Positions 25,694 to 37,735 of a DNA stretch of 64,000 nt are shown here, piece after piece. The first letter of the stretch is position 1; every line of letters begins with the position of its first letter. The translations under genes were made by a program, and so were the position numbers. Source of the DNA: Clostridia bacterium (GTDB lineage Bacteria > Bacillota > Clostridia > Lachnospirales > Lachnospiraceae); contig CAJTHL010000001.1 of NCBI GenBank assembly GCA_910576205.1, positions 463,099 to 527,098 on the forward strand. The letters are read 5' to 3'. The notes beneath the pieces were generated by a model. That model searched no databases. It was not told where the DNA came from and saw only the letters and a list, made by a program, of their open reading frames with translations.

Positions 25694-26674
25694 CTATTTC
25701 CCGGCCTCTTTGTTTCCGGCTTCCTTCTCCCTTGCCCGCTCCAGAATTTCCATCACCAGCAGGCTGTGCTCCAGCCGCCTGTCAAAAGCTTCCTTATCCC
25801 GGCTCTTATAATACTTTGCAAAGGCCGCCAGCTCATAGTACAGGCGTTCCGGGCTGTCCGCCAGGCGATACTGCTGCGGCTCACACTTATTTTTCTGGAA
25901 AGAAAACTCTGTCAGCTCATTTGCCAGGGAATGGCTCACCAGACAGCCCTTATCTCCCTGAATGCTGAAGCCGCAGGGAGCTCCACAGTCTTTTGCCCCG
26001 ATTAAGACACACTGAAAATCCGGATATTCCAGAACCAGAATCCCGGAGGTATCCACCCCCCGCTCCATATTGGGGTAGTAATGCACAGACACAGGTCTGC
26101 CAAAAAGCCCGGCCGCCAGGTGGATATTGTAGACATTCAGATCCAGAAGGGCCCCGCCCGCCTTCTCCGGATCAAATACCGGCGCGATAACGCCCTGCTT
26201 AAAAGCGTCATACCGGCTGGAATACTGGGAATAATTCATCTGCACAATCTTTACATCCCCCACCCCGGGCAACAGCTCCTTCATTCTGGCAAAGTTGGGG
26301 TTGTACTGATTGGTAATAGCCTCAAAAATCCAGAGCCCCTTCTCCCGGGCAAATTCCGCCAGCTCCCGGGCCTCCCCAAGAGTCACCGTAAAGGGCTTCT
26401 CCAGAATCACATGTTTCCCTGCCTCCAGGGCTTCCTTTGCGAAAGCAAAATGCAGGGTATTGGGCAGCGCGATATACACCGCATCAATCCGGGGGTCTGC
26501 CAGCATGCTTTTATATGTCTCATACTCCACAGGAATCCCGTATTTTCCACAGATATCAGCCCGCACCTGGGGCTTCCTGGCAAAAAGCCCGTAAATCTCC
26601 ATCTCCTCCACCAGAGCCGCCGCATCCAAAAATGTCGGAACAATCAGCCCGGCTCCCGCTACTCCTACTCTCAT
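25694..26674 (-). CDS. Gfo/Idh/MocA-family NAD(P)-dependent oxidoreductase
   Basis: 326 aa from the ATG at 26674 (MRVGVAGAGLI), which has AGGAAGG at proper distance; the ATG two codons earlier touches that site. The N-terminal Rossmann fold has GAGLI, and the conserved EKP motif occurs in HVILEKPFTVT (the lysine usually takes part in catalysis). The C-terminal alpha/beta domain contains GGALLDLNVYNIH, in which the histidine is the usual catalytic one. Family members oxidise or reduce sugars, inositols or their derivatives. The substrate cannot be named here. Confidence 0.88.
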   Translation of the reverse strand: MRVGVAGAGLIVPTFLDAAALVEEMEIYGLFARKPQVRADICGKYGIPVEYETYKSMLADPRIDAVYIALPNTLHFAFAKEALEAGKHVILEKPFTVTLGEARELAEFAREKGLWIFEAITNQYNPNFARMKELLPGVGDVKIVQMNYSQYSSRYDAFKQGVIAPVFDPEKAGGALLDLNVYNIHLAAGLFGRPVSVHYYPNMERGVDTSGILVLEYPDFQCVLIGAKDCGAPCGFSIQGDKGCLVSHSLANELTEFSFQKNKCEPQQYRLADSPERLYYELAAFAKYYKSRDKEAFDRRLEHSLLVMEILERAREKEAGNKEAGK

Positions 26675-26700
26675 ATGCATCCTTCCTTTCTAATCGGAAA

Positions 26701-26730
26701 GGGGGCCTTGTCCGAAAACACTGCCCCCTT
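26701..26730 (-). terminator. Possible terminator after guaB
   Basis: GGGGGC (26701-26706) and GCCCCC (26723-26728) form a GC stem with a 16-nt loop, about 75 bp beyond the guaB stop. The minus-strand tail is only moderately T-rich. Confidence 0.4.
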
Positions 26731-26804
26731 GAACTATATGATCTCTTTCCTCGCATCAGACAGGCAGATTGTCTGCAAAACCTGTTCTGCCATCAGCAGG
26801 CGTC

Positions 26805-28259
<1,455 letters not shown>

Positions 28260-28314
28260 TTAGAGACCCTCCCTTTCTCTCCGAATCCATCTTTCATTTG
28301 GTTATAGTTTCTCT

Positions 28315-28343
28315 ATACTATCAAAAAAGCCCAGGCCTGTCAA
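28315..28343 (-). promoter_or_regulatory. Sigma-A promoter of guaB
   Basis: On the minus strand TTGACA (28338-28343), a 17-bp spacer and TAGTAT (28315-28320) lie 56 bp before the guaB start codon. The -35 matches consensus fully. Confidence 0.8.
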
Positions 28344-28361
28344 TCGCTTTTTCACGATTTC

Positions 28362-28856
28362 TTAACGTAAGATTTTGTTGGGCGTAAGGGTCTGGAAAAT
28401 TTTCAAAAGCTCCTCCTCGGGCTCAATGATTACCTCCACGAGATTCTGATTCTGCTTGAAAATCAGCGCATAAGGCTGGAATCCCGTGGACCCGGTCATA
28501 GCGTGAATCTGTTTCATGGACTGCCTTTTATAGCCGTCCAGGCGCACTGAATCCTTGCAGGCCATACACTCCAGCTCTTCCATCTGAAAGCTGCCCAGTT
28601 TCTTGCGCTTCCTGGTCTTAACCACATCAATGTCAAGCTGCCCGTTCACAAAAAGATACTCATACTCCACATTCTGGTTGTTGCCCAGATACCAGGTGGC
28701 TATGGCTGCAATCACCAGCAACACAATGCACCGCACATCCAGCAGTAATGTTACCGCGGCCAGAAACACCGTCAGCACCATACAGGCTTTCTGTAAACCG
28801 CCCGTTCGGTTGTCCTTTCTGGCCTTTACAATCTGTTCCACATATAAGTCATGCAT
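28362..28856 (-). CDS. Conserved membrane protein of Lachnospiraceae type (DUF6106-like)
   Basis: 164 aa from the ATG at 28856 (MHDLYVEQIVKARKD); the open frame upstream is basic and unlike the family. Two adjacent hydrophobic stretches at about residues 22-50 form a membrane hairpin. The rest is a cytoplasmic domain beginning EYEYLFVNGQLDIDVVKTRKRKK and containing a short Cys-containing MEELECMACKD. This opening and domain resemble a family I know as DUF6106 in Lachnospiraceae. I recall that from memory, not from a search. No function is known. It stands alone between guaB and groEL. Confidence 0.75.
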   Translation of the reverse strand: MHDLYVEQIVKARKDNRTGGLQKACMVLTVFLAAVTLLLDVRCIVLLVIAAIATWYLGNNQNVEYEYLFVNGQLDIDVVKTRKRKKLGSFQMEELECMACKDSVRLDGYKRQSMKQIHAMTGSTGFQPYALIFKQNQNLVEVIIEPEEELLKIFQTLTPNKILR

Positions 28857-29032
28857 CCCGATTCCCCTTTTCTCCTGTTGTCTGCGTTTTCCCTTTTTAT
28901 CAATACAACACAGTTTTTCCCACTTCTTTATATAGAAGGATACCACGCCGGTCCCATAATTTCAAGGACTTTCTCCCCCCTTTGAAAGCCATGAAGATCC
29001 TCCTTTATAAGGGCGTCAGAATAAAATCCAAG

Positions 29033-29075
29033 AAAAAAAGTGTGCCTCCGGATTCCTTTCCGGAAGCACACTTTG
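29033..29075 (-). terminator. Terminator of groES-groEL
   Basis: AAAGTGTGC..CCGG pairs with CCGG..GCACACTTT around a short loop, followed on the minus strand by seven T. It lies about 70 bp after the groEL stop. Confidence 0.9.
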
Positions 29076-29142
29076 TAATTTACCATATTTCCCAGGAAGC
29101 TTTGCCTGTCTTTCAAGGCCTCTTACCGGAAGCTCCGGGAGC

Positions 29143-30810
<1,668 letters not shown>

Positions 30811-30815
30811 TTATC

Positions 30816-31103
30816 TTATTTCTCAACGATTGCCAGGATGTCGTTCTGACGTACGATAATGTACTCGTCCTCTCCCAGCTTCACTTCGTTTCCAGCGTAT
30901 TTGGAATAGATTACCTTATCGCCGGCCTTTACCTGCATGGTCACTTCTTTTCCGTCAACCATTCCGCCGGGGCCTACGGCAATAACCTCCGCCTCCTGGG
31001 GCTTCTCCTGGGATTTGCTTGTAAGGATAATGCCGGACGCAGTTGTCTCTTCAGCTTCAGATTGTTTCAATACAACTCTGTCTCCTAATGGTACTAACTT
31101 CAT
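30816..31103 (-). CDS. groS: Co-chaperonin GroES (Hsp10)
   Basis: 95 aa. LVPLGDRVVLKQSEAEETTASG is the canonical start, with the mobile loop at about residues 18-32, followed by VGPGG and the roof region. It caps the GroEL ring. It is the first gene of the groES-groEL operon, with AAGGAGGAG ahead of the ATG and a CIRCE element 38 bp upstream. Confidence 0.98.
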   Translation of the reverse strand: MKLVPLGDRVVLKQSEAEETTASGIILTSKSQEKPQEAEVIAVGPGGMVDGKEVTMQVKAGDKVIYSKYAGNEVKLGEDEYIIVRQNDILAIVEK

Positions 31104-31140
31104 GTTTACTCCTCCTTATAATCTGAATCTTTTTTGGTTA

Positions 31141-31167
31141 TTAGCACTCACCAACATCGAGTGCTAA
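31141..31167. promoter_or_regulatory. CIRCE operator (HrcA binding site)
   Basis: TTAGCACTC (31141-31149), 9 nt, then GAGTGCTAA (31159-31167): a perfect match to the CIRCE inverted repeat. It lies between the groES promoter and start codon, so HrcA would repress groES-groEL until heat or misfolded protein titrates GroEL. hrcA itself is not in the window. Confidence 0.98.
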
Positions 31168-31179
31168 CCTCTGTGCATT

Positions 31180-31208
31180 ATAATAATGCTTTCTTTTTTA
31201 TTTGTCAA
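31180..31208 (-). promoter_or_regulatory. Sigma-A promoter of groES-groEL
   Basis: On the minus strand TTGACA (31203-31208), 17 bp, then TATTAT (31180-31185), with an overlapping TATAAT 3 nt further on. It sits directly upstream of CIRCE, the classical arrangement. Confidence 0.85.
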
Positions 31209-31260
31209 CACCTTTCCTGAAATTTATATTTTTTTTATAATTCTTCCCTGCTGCGGTTTT

Positions 31261-31310
31261 TTTACGCTTTCTTTACGCCCCTCCCCCTTTTCTTTACGCC
31301 TTTTTTACCT
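31261..31310. repeat. Helically phased TTTACGC repeats
   Basis: TTTACGC occurs exactly at 31261, 31272 and 31293, and a degenerate TTTACCT at 31304. The spacings are 11, 21 and 11 bp, close to whole helical turns. The array ends 11 bp before a TATAAT box (31321-31326) that serves the gene at 31366, so it looks like an operator for a protein binding one DNA face. Confidence 0.6.
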
Positions 31311-31365
31311 ACTTCCCTATTATAATAAACCTATATTACAATTCTTATTAACAAAGGAGAGCAGT

Positions 31366-31947
31366 ATGAGAGAAGAAGTAAAAGATATCCTGTACGATGG
31401 GGAAAAAATCCTGTGGGAAGGGAAGGCAGAGCCCTTTGAACTGCTGGAGCCCCCTTTTAAGAATTCCATTATCCTTACCTGGTGTATCAGCGCCGTGGTC
31501 GTGATCGCGTTCCTGGTACTATACATCCCCTTCCATATCCGTTCGGGAGGAAAAATGGCACAGTTTGTGATTTCCTTTGTGCTGGTCTGCATGATCCCTT
31601 TTGTGCTGTCCATCCGCCCCATCACCACAAGAAATGCCCTGCGAAAAAAGATCACTTACCTGTTTACCACCGAAAGAGCCATCTGCGTCAATGACAGCCA
31701 GATCAATGCCTTTGCCATCTGCAAGGATACCCCCTGTAAACTGGAAACCCTGCCAGACGGCAGCAGCGTTATTTACATGGGAGAGGGCGCAATGAAGATC
31801 AAATCCAAGGGCAGCCGGGACGCCTCCGTGTTCCGCATTAAAAATTCCGATTCGGAGGATCTGACCGGGATGGTGTTCTACGGTGTAAAGGACGCCAAGG
31901 CGATCTGTAAAAATTTTGCCCCATTTTCATCTGTCATAGAAGCATAA
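31366..31947 (+). CDS. Two-helix membrane protein with a bacterial PH-like domain, unknown function
   Basis: 193 aa from the ATG at 31366 (MREEVKDILYDGEKILWEG), which has AAAGGAG ahead; an upstream in-frame extension is AT-rich non-coding sequence. Membrane segments lie at about residues 40-60 and 70-85. The DGEKILWEG start and the KKITYLFTTERAI block after the helices are typical of bacterial PH-like (bPH) membrane proteins. The rest is a small beta-rich cytoplasmic domain. I know no function. It stands alone, with its own promoter preceded by phased repeats and a terminator after it. Confidence 0.7.
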   Translation: MREEVKDILYDGEKILWEGKAEPFELLEPPFKNSIILTWCISAVVVIAFLVLYIPFHIRSGGKMAQFVISFVLVCMIPFVLSIRPITTRNALRKKITYLFTTERAICVNDSQINAFAICKDTPCKLETLPDGSSVIYMGEGAMKIKSKGSRDASVFRIKNSDSEDLTGMVFYGVKDAKAICKNFAPFSSVIEA

Positions 31948-31957
31948 AACTTTAAAA

Positions 31958-31999
31958 ATAAAGAAAGGACTGCACATTCAGGTGCGGTCCTTTCTTTTT
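31958..31999. terminator. Convergent terminator between the PH-like gene and codY
   Basis: AAAGAAAGGACTGCAC pairs with GTGCGGTCCTTTCTTT around a 5-nt loop, with T-rich flanks on both strands. Confidence 0.9.
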
Positions 32000-32008
32000 A
32001 TGCCGTCT

Positions 32009-32785
32009 TTATTTTTTCTGTTTCAGCCTGGCCAGCTCGTCGAATACCACGTCGTTGACCACCTTGATGTATGTCCCCTTCATTCCCGAAGAGCGGGACT
32101 CAATAACGCCTGCGCTTTCAAATTTGCGCAGGGCATTTACGATAACAGAGCGGGTGATGCCCACGCTGTCCGCAATCCTGCTGGCTACCAGAATGCCCTC
32201 GTCTCCCTCCAGCTCATCAAAAATATGAATGATGGCCTCCAGCTCGGAAAAGGACAGGGTGCTGATAGCAGACTTGACAATCTGCACCTTTCTGGATTCC
32301 TCTGCGTTCTCCTCATTCACAGAACGCATCATTTCCAGCCCCACCACCGTGGTGCCGTACTCGCTTAAGATAATGTCGTCAATGTCATACTGCTCCTGAT
32401 CCTTGTACAGGAACACGGTGCCCAGACGTTCCCCCGCAATATCAATGGGCGTAATGATGGCCTGGTACTGGTTCACATTCTCGGAAACAAAACCCAGCGT
32501 CCGCAGGTTCACATTCTCTTTTGTGGACAAAATACCCAGAAGCCGTTCATTGAGCAGGCTGTCAATATGCCCTCCCACCTGTCCCACAATCAGCTCCTTA
32601 AGCTCCTGCACCCCCTCGCAGCAGCCGATGCCCAGCACCTTCCCTTTTTTACTGAGTACCAGTACATTGGAATCCAGGATATCCGTCAGCACTTCACAGA
32701 TATCATTAAATACCACTTTACTGGTGCTGCTGTTGTGTAGCAATTTGTTGATTTTCCTGGTTTTGTCTAATAACTGTACACTCAT
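32009..32785 (-). CDS. codY: Global transcription regulator CodY
   Basis: 258 aa, the exact family length. I start at the ATG at 32785 (MSVQLLDKTRKINKLLH) with GGGAGGAA ahead. The N-terminal GAF domain (about residues 1-155) senses branched-chain amino acids. The C-terminal winged helix contains ASRIADSVGITRSVIVNALRKFESAG, the CodY DNA-recognition motif, which is nearly invariant. A P-loop-like GTP region is less clear. CodY represses nutrient-acquisition and stationary-phase genes when GTP and branched-chain amino acids are high. It follows topA in the same direction. Confidence 0.97.
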   Translation of the reverse strand: MSVQLLDKTRKINKLLHNSSTSKVVFNDICEVLTDILDSNVLVLSKKGKVLGIGCCEGVQELKELIVGQVGGHIDSLLNERLLGILSTKENVNLRTLGFVSENVNQYQAIITPIDIAGERLGTVFLYKDQEQYDIDDIILSEYGTTVVGLEMMRSVNEENAEESRKVQIVKSAISTLSFSELEAIIHIFDELEGDEGILVASRIADSVGITRSVIVNALRKFESAGVIESRSSGMKGTYIKVVNDVVFDELARLKQKK

Positions 32786-32837
32786 CTGAAATATTCCTCC
32801 CTGTTGTTTCATCCTAACACAGGGTTTCAATAATTTC

Positions 32838-32877
32838 AATAAGTTTTTATAAAATTCGATAAGTTTTTGAAAAATTC
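32838..32877. repeat. 20-bp AT-rich tandem repeat upstream of codY
   Basis: Two adjacent 20-bp copies (32838-32857 and 32858-32877), each built around ATAAGTTTTT...AAATTC, agree at 17 of 20 positions. They fill the gap between the topA stop and codY. Parts resemble the CodY box loosely (AATTTTTCAAAAA), so autoregulation is possible but not shown. Confidence 0.7.
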
Positions 32878-32880
32878 TGA

Positions 32881-34950
32881 TTACTCTTTTTTATTCCCAA
32901 TCCCTCTGCACTTCTCATCCGCGCAGACCAGCTTTGCTCCCTTCTCCACCATATATCCGCCGCACTTGGGGCATTTCTCCTTAGAGGGCTTCTGCCAGGA
33001 CATAAAACTGCACTCCGGATTATCCTCACATCCGTAATATTTCCGTCCCTTTTTGGATTTCCGCAGCACCACCTCTTTTCCGCATAAGGGGCAGGGCACG
33101 CCGATCTTTTCCAGATACGGCTTGGTATTGCGGCACTCCGGGAATCCGGGGCAGGCCAGGAACCGCCCAAAAGGCCCGTATTTGATGACCATGTTCCGTC
33201 CGCACTCGTCGCAGACCACATCCGTCACCTCATCCTCAATTTTGATTTCCTCCAGATCCTTCTCCGCCACCTTTACGGCTTCCTCCAGGTCGGGATAGAA
33301 ATTCTCCACCACGGTTTTCCAGCTGACCGTGCCTTCCTCCACACAGTCCAGGAGTCCCTCCATATTGGCGGTAAAGTCCACCTCCACAATGCTGGGGAAG
33401 GCCTGCTTCATCATATTATTCACCACTTCCCCCAGCTCCGTCAGATAGAGGTTCCGGTTTTCCCTGGCCACATACCTGCGGGCAATAATGGTGGTAATGG
33501 TGGGCGCATAAGTGCTGGGCCGCCCGATCCCCAGCTCCTCCAGGGTCTTTACCAGGGAAGCCTCCGTATAATGGGCCGGCGGCTGGGTAAAGTGCTGTTT
33601 GCTGTCAAAGGCCTGGAAGGTAAGCGCGCTGGTTGTATCCAACCCCTGGTTCAGGGTATTGTTCCCGGCTTTCTCATCCTCCTCCTGGATATATACAGAC
33701 AGGAATCCGTCAAATTTCACTTTAGATGCTGACACGGTAAAGCGGTAATCCCCACCGTCGATTTTCACGCCTGTAGTCTCATAGACCGCGTCCGCCATCT
33801 GGCTTGCCGTAAAGCGCTTCCAGATCAGCTGATAGAGGCGGTACTGGTCCCGGCTCAGGGAATCCTTAAGGACCGCAGGCGTCCGGCTGATATCTGTGGG
33901 ACGAATGGCTTCGTGAGCGTCCTGGATCTTCTTTCCCGCCGCTCCCGCGCCCTGCCGCCCGGACACATATTTCTCTCCATACTGCTTTCCAATGTATTCC
34001 CGGGCATTTTTCTGGGCCTCCTCGGAAATACGGGTGGAATCCGTACGCAGATAGGTGATGATACCCACGGTTCCGTTTCCCTTGATATCAATACCCTCGT
34101 AGAGCTGCTGGGCCAGACGCATGGTTTTCTGGGTGGAGAAATTCAGGGTCTTGGAAGCCTCCTGCTGCAGGGTACTGGTGGTAAAGGGCAGAGGCGCCTT
34201 TTTCACCCGCTCTCCCCGCTTCACATCCGCCACGTGAAATCTGGCGTTTTCCAGGGCTTTTGTGATCTCATCCAGCTGTTCTTTGGAGGAAATGGTGATT
34301 TTTTTTGATTTTGTTCCATAAAAATGCGCCGTCAGGGGTTTTCTCTCCCCCTGGACCTTAAACGACGCGTCCAGGGTCCAGTATTCCTCCGGGATAAAGG
34401 CATTAATCTCCTCGTCCCGGTCCGCAATAATACGAAGGGCCACAGACTGCACACGCCCCGCGCTTAAGCCCCGCTTTACCTTTGCCCAGAGAATAGGGCT
34501 TATGCGGTATCCCACCATGCGGTCCAGCATCCGCCGGGCCTGCTGGGCATTCACCAGGTCCATGTCGATCTGGCGGGCCTCTTTAATAGAAGCTTTTACC
34601 GCGGTTTTTGTGATTTCATTAAAGCTGATCCGGTACATCTTCTTCGCGTCCAGATTCAGCGCCTGGGAAAGATGCCAGGAAATGGCCTCTCCCTCCCGGT
34701 CGGGGTCCGTTGCCAGGTAGACCTTGTCAGCCTTCTTTGCCTCTTTGCGAAGCTTTGCCAGGATATCCCCCTTTCCCCGGATAGTAATATATTTAGGCTC
34801 GTAGCCATGTTCCACATCAATGCCAAGCTGGCTCTTTGGAAGATCCCGCACATGTCCCTGGGATGCCAGGACTTCATAATTAGAGCCCAGAAACTTCTTT
34901 ATTGTTTTAACCTTTGCCGGGGACTCTACAATTACCAGATACTTTGCCAT
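32881..34950 (-). CDS. topA: DNA topoisomerase I (type IA)
   Basis: 689 aa. A TOPRIM domain opens the protein (YLVIVESPAKVKTI, ATDPDREGEAI). The catalytic tyrosine is Y300 in GIITYLRTDSTRIS. Three C-terminal zinc ribbons start at about residue 580 (CDECGRN.., CPLCGKE.., CPKCGGY..). It relaxes negative supercoils. The gene lies 41 bp after dprA in the same direction, the dprA-topA-codY order known from many Firmicutes. The start has GAAGGA upstream. Confidence 0.97.
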   Translation of the reverse strand: MAKYLVIVESPAKVKTIKKFLGSNYEVLASQGHVRDLPKSQLGIDVEHGYEPKYITIRGKGDILAKLRKEAKKADKVYLATDPDREGEAISWHLSQALNLDAKKMYRISFNEITKTAVKASIKEARQIDMDLVNAQQARRMLDRMVGYRISPILWAKVKRGLSAGRVQSVALRIIADRDEEINAFIPEEYWTLDASFKVQGERKPLTAHFYGTKSKKITISSKEQLDEITKALENARFHVADVKRGERVKKAPLPFTTSTLQQEASKTLNFSTQKTMRLAQQLYEGIDIKGNGTVGIITYLRTDSTRISEEAQKNAREYIGKQYGEKYVSGRQGAGAAGKKIQDAHEAIRPTDISRTPAVLKDSLSRDQYRLYQLIWKRFTASQMADAVYETTGVKIDGGDYRFTVSASKVKFDGFLSVYIQEEDEKAGNNTLNQGLDTTSALTFQAFDSKQHFTQPPAHYTEASLVKTLEELGIGRPSTYAPTITTIIARRYVARENRNLYLTELGEVVNNMMKQAFPSIVEVDFTANMEGLLDCVEEGTVSWKTVVENFYPDLEEAVKVAEKDLEEIKIEDEVTDVVCDECGRNMVIKYGPFGRFLACPGFPECRNTKPYLEKIGVPCPLCGKEVVLRKSKKGRKYYGCEDNPECSFMSWQKPSKEKCPKCGGYMVEKGAKLVCADEKCRGIGNKKE

Positions 34951-34991
34951 AAAATCCTTCTTTCCGCCATACTAAACTGATTGCTCTTTAT

Positions 34992-36092
34992 TTATGATAC
35001 CCCCTGTGGGTGACTGCTTAAGGTATAGTAATTCTTCCGTATCTCACATGCGTACCCCTTCAGCTCCAGAGATACCAGTGTCCGCATAACCTGTAACAGG
35101 GGCAACCCTGCCTTTTTCCGGATTTCCTCAATATGCAGCGCATGGAAACCTAAACAAGTGTACACCAAAAGTTCTGCGCTTTCAAGTGATTTTTTATTTT
35201 TCCCATCCGCCGGCTTTGGGACAGGCATGAGAAGCCCCAGCTCCCGGCATAAGCCCTCCGGGGAGTCCGCCACAGCCGCCCCCTGGGCCAGCAGGTGGTT
35301 ACAGCCCCGGCTTAGGACGTCGTCGATACGGCCGGGCACGGCGTAAACCTCCTTTCCCTGTTCCAGGGCCAGATCCGCGGTGATCAGAGAGCCGCTCTTC
35401 TCCCTGGCCTCCACCACCAGGACAGCCCTGGAAAGACCACTGATAACCCGGTTGCGTATGGGAAACAGATAGGGAAGCGGCGGCGTCCCCGGCGGATATT
35501 CGCTCAAAAGTCCGCCGCTTATGGCCATGGCTTCGTAGATATCCCGGTTCTGCCTGGGATAGCACACATCCACGCCGCAGCCCAGGATTCCAAAGGTCTT
35601 TCCCCCTGCCTTAAGCGCCCCCCGGTGGGCGTAGCCGTCCACCCCGGCCGCCATGCCGCTGATTATCTGGACGCCATGCTCCGCCAGCTCCCGGCCAAAG
35701 AGACTGGCCGTCACCTGCCCGTAGGCGCTGCACATGCGGGCTCCCACTATGGCTATGGCGGGAAGCCCGGGATCCGGGAGTTCTCCCTTTACAAAAATCC
35801 CAAGGGGCGCGTCCGGGATATCCCTAAGTGTCTGGGGAAAAGCCTCCATCTCACAGCTGTAGAATCCGATTCCCTTATCCTGGCATTTCTCCCACTCCTC
35901 CGAAATAACCCAGTTTTTCCGCTTTTTTATAAAATCCAGGTGACGCGCGGCTTTTCGAGGGAACAGCTTAAGCAGCTCCGCCTCATTTGTCCGATACACC
36001 GCCTCTGGATTTTTATAGTATCCCAATAATTCCCGCGCCCATACCCTGTCTAAATATAATTCATGACAAAACCAGTACCAATATGCCTCCAT
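34992..36092 (-). CDS. dprA: DNA processing protein DprA
   Basis: 366 aa. It has the DprA Rossmann-like core (VGARMCSAYGQ, SGMAAGVDGYAHRGAL, GILGCGVDVCYPRQN, SEYPPGTPPLPYLFPIRNRVISGLS) and a C-terminal winged helix. It loads RecA on incoming single-stranded DNA during transformation and is kept widely in bacteria not known to be competent. It follows yifB by 3 nt, so the two are coupled. GAGGTG precedes the ATG. Confidence 0.95.
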   Translation of the reverse strand: MEAYWYWFCHELYLDRVWARELLGYYKNPEAVYRTNEAELLKLFPRKAARHLDFIKKRKNWVISEEWEKCQDKGIGFYSCEMEAFPQTLRDIPDAPLGIFVKGELPDPGLPAIAIVGARMCSAYGQVTASLFGRELAEHGVQIISGMAAGVDGYAHRGALKAGGKTFGILGCGVDVCYPRQNRDIYEAMAISGGLLSEYPPGTPPLPYLFPIRNRVISGLSRAVLVVEAREKSGSLITADLALEQGKEVYAVPGRIDDVLSRGCNHLLAQGAAVADSPEGLCRELGLLMPVPKPADGKNKKSLESAELLVYTCLGFHALHIEEIRKKAGLPLLQVMRTLVSLELKGYACEIRKNYYTLSSHPQGVS

Positions 36093-36095
36093 TTT

Positions 36096-37673
36096 TCACC
36101 TCGTCCAGAATTTTTTATCCATTGCCCGGTAACAGATGGCCTCCATCAGATGGCGCCCCTGGATTTCCCGCTCCTCCTCCAGGTCGGCTATGGTCCTTGC
36201 CACCTTAATAATCCGGTGATAAGCCCTGGCGCTTAGATGAAGTCTGTCGAAGGCGTCTTTTAAAAGCTGCCTCTCCTTTTTCCCAAGGGGGCAGAACCGC
36301 TCCACACCCGCCCCTCCCAGATCTGAGTTAAAGTGGTAATCCGTACCCTTAAACCGCTCCTGTTGTATCTGATGGACCCGCGCCATCCTCTCCCGAATAG
36401 CCCTGGAGGTCTCATTTTCCGCCCCTCTTCCCGTCAGATCCTCATAGGAAATCCTGGGAGCCTCCACACAGATGTCAATGCGGTCCAGAAGAGGCTGGCT
36501 AAGGCGCCCCAGATAACGGGCCACATCCCCCGGCGCGCAGGTGCAGACATTCAGATCCGGGTAATATCCGCAGCTGCAGGGATTCATGGCCGCCGCCAGC
36601 ATAAACCTGGCCGGATACACATAGGTTCCATAGCTTCTGCTGATGCGCACCTCCCCCTCCTCCAGGGGCTGGCGCAGGATTTCCAGCACAGATTTGCGGA
36701 ATTCGGGAAGCTCGTCCAGAAACAGAACCCCGTTGGAGGCCAGGGAGATCTCCCCCGGCATGGGAATCCGCCCGCCTCCGGTAAGAGCCGCAGTGGAAAT
36801 GGTGTGGTGGGGAGCCCGGAAAGGCCTCCTGCGTATCAGCGGCTCCTTCTCGGACAGCATTCCGGCAATACTGTAAATTTTTGATAATTCCAGACTCTCC
36901 TTTATGGACAGAGGAGGCAGAATCGTGGGAATCCGTCTGGCGATCATGGTCTTTCCGGCCCCCGGCGGGCCGATCATAAGGAGGTTGTGCATGCCTGCCA
37001 CCGCCACCTGTGCCGCCCGCTTTACCGTCTCCTGCCCGTTGATCTCCGAAAAATCCAGGGAGTAATCGGGCGTTTCCAGAAGCTCCGCCTGAGCCTGTCC
37101 GCTTCCCAGACAGCGCGCTTCCAGATCCGTCCCACTTGTTTCCTCCTGGAAAAATCCTTTGTTTCCAGGTCCCAGAAGCTCCCCAAGCTCCCTTAAATGC
37201 CCCACTCCCACAATGGCGATTCCCGGAATCACAGCGCCCTCCCTGGCATTTTCCTTTGGCACAATGCAGTATTTACAGCCAAGCCCCTTTGCAGCCTCCA
37301 CCATGGGCAGAATCCCCGGCACCCCATGGATTTCCCCGTTGAGGCTAAGTTCTCCGGCAATCATGACATTTCCAAGCTTTTCCGCGTCGAGATATCCCAT
37401 GGCCGCCAGCAGCGCGGCCGCAATGGGCAGGTCAAACCGGGAACCGGATTTCCGCACTCCCGCAGGGGCCAGATTCACGGTAATTCTCCTGGCCGGCATG
37501 GGAATTCCACAGTTTCTGAGGGCTGTGCGCACCCTGTCCCCTGCCTCCCGCACCTCGGAAGCCAGATAGCCCACCATGAGAAACACAGGCATACCCTCGC
37601 TGATATCCGCCTCCACGGACACGCCATATCCCTCGATTCCCCGCACATCCGCGGATATGATTTTTCCAAACAA
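36096..37673 (-). CDS. yifB: YifB/ComM family AAA+ Mg-chelatase-like ATPase
   Basis: 525 aa. The N-terminal Lon-like (ChlI) domain holds AGVRKSGSRFDLPIAAALLAA, followed by an AAA+ module with Walker A GPPGAGKTM and Walker B FLDELPEF, and a C-terminal Mg_chelatase_C region. ComM relatives are hexameric helicases that promote branch migration in transformation. The start is TTG at 37673, with AAGGAGAG 7 nt ahead. It lies immediately upstream of dprA, giving a DNA-uptake-related pair. Confidence 0.95.
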   Translation of the reverse strand: MFGKIISADVRGIEGYGVSVEADISEGMPVFLMVGYLASEVREAGDRVRTALRNCGIPMPARRITVNLAPAGVRKSGSRFDLPIAAALLAAMGYLDAEKLGNVMIAGELSLNGEIHGVPGILPMVEAAKGLGCKYCIVPKENAREGAVIPGIAIVGVGHLRELGELLGPGNKGFFQEETSGTDLEARCLGSGQAQAELLETPDYSLDFSEINGQETVKRAAQVAVAGMHNLLMIGPPGAGKTMIARRIPTILPPLSIKESLELSKIYSIAGMLSEKEPLIRRRPFRAPHHTISTAALTGGGRIPMPGEISLASNGVLFLDELPEFRKSVLEILRQPLEEGEVRISRSYGTYVYPARFMLAAAMNPCSCGYYPDLNVCTCAPGDVARYLGRLSQPLLDRIDICVEAPRISYEDLTGRGAENETSRAIRERMARVHQIQQERFKGTDYHFNSDLGGAGVERFCPLGKKERQLLKDAFDRLHLSARAYHRIIKVARTIADLEEEREIQGRHLMEAICYRAMDKKFWTR

Positions 37674-37735
37674 ATAAAAACTCTCCTTTCCTCTCTTGTA
37701 TTTCCCTGCGCCTTCCGTTTACATGGATTCATTTT

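Noticed and set aside
28260..28361. Riboswitch in the guaB leader
   Set aside because: The leader is about 50 nt from a strong promoter, too short for a purine or PRPP-type aptamer, and no conserved fold is visible.
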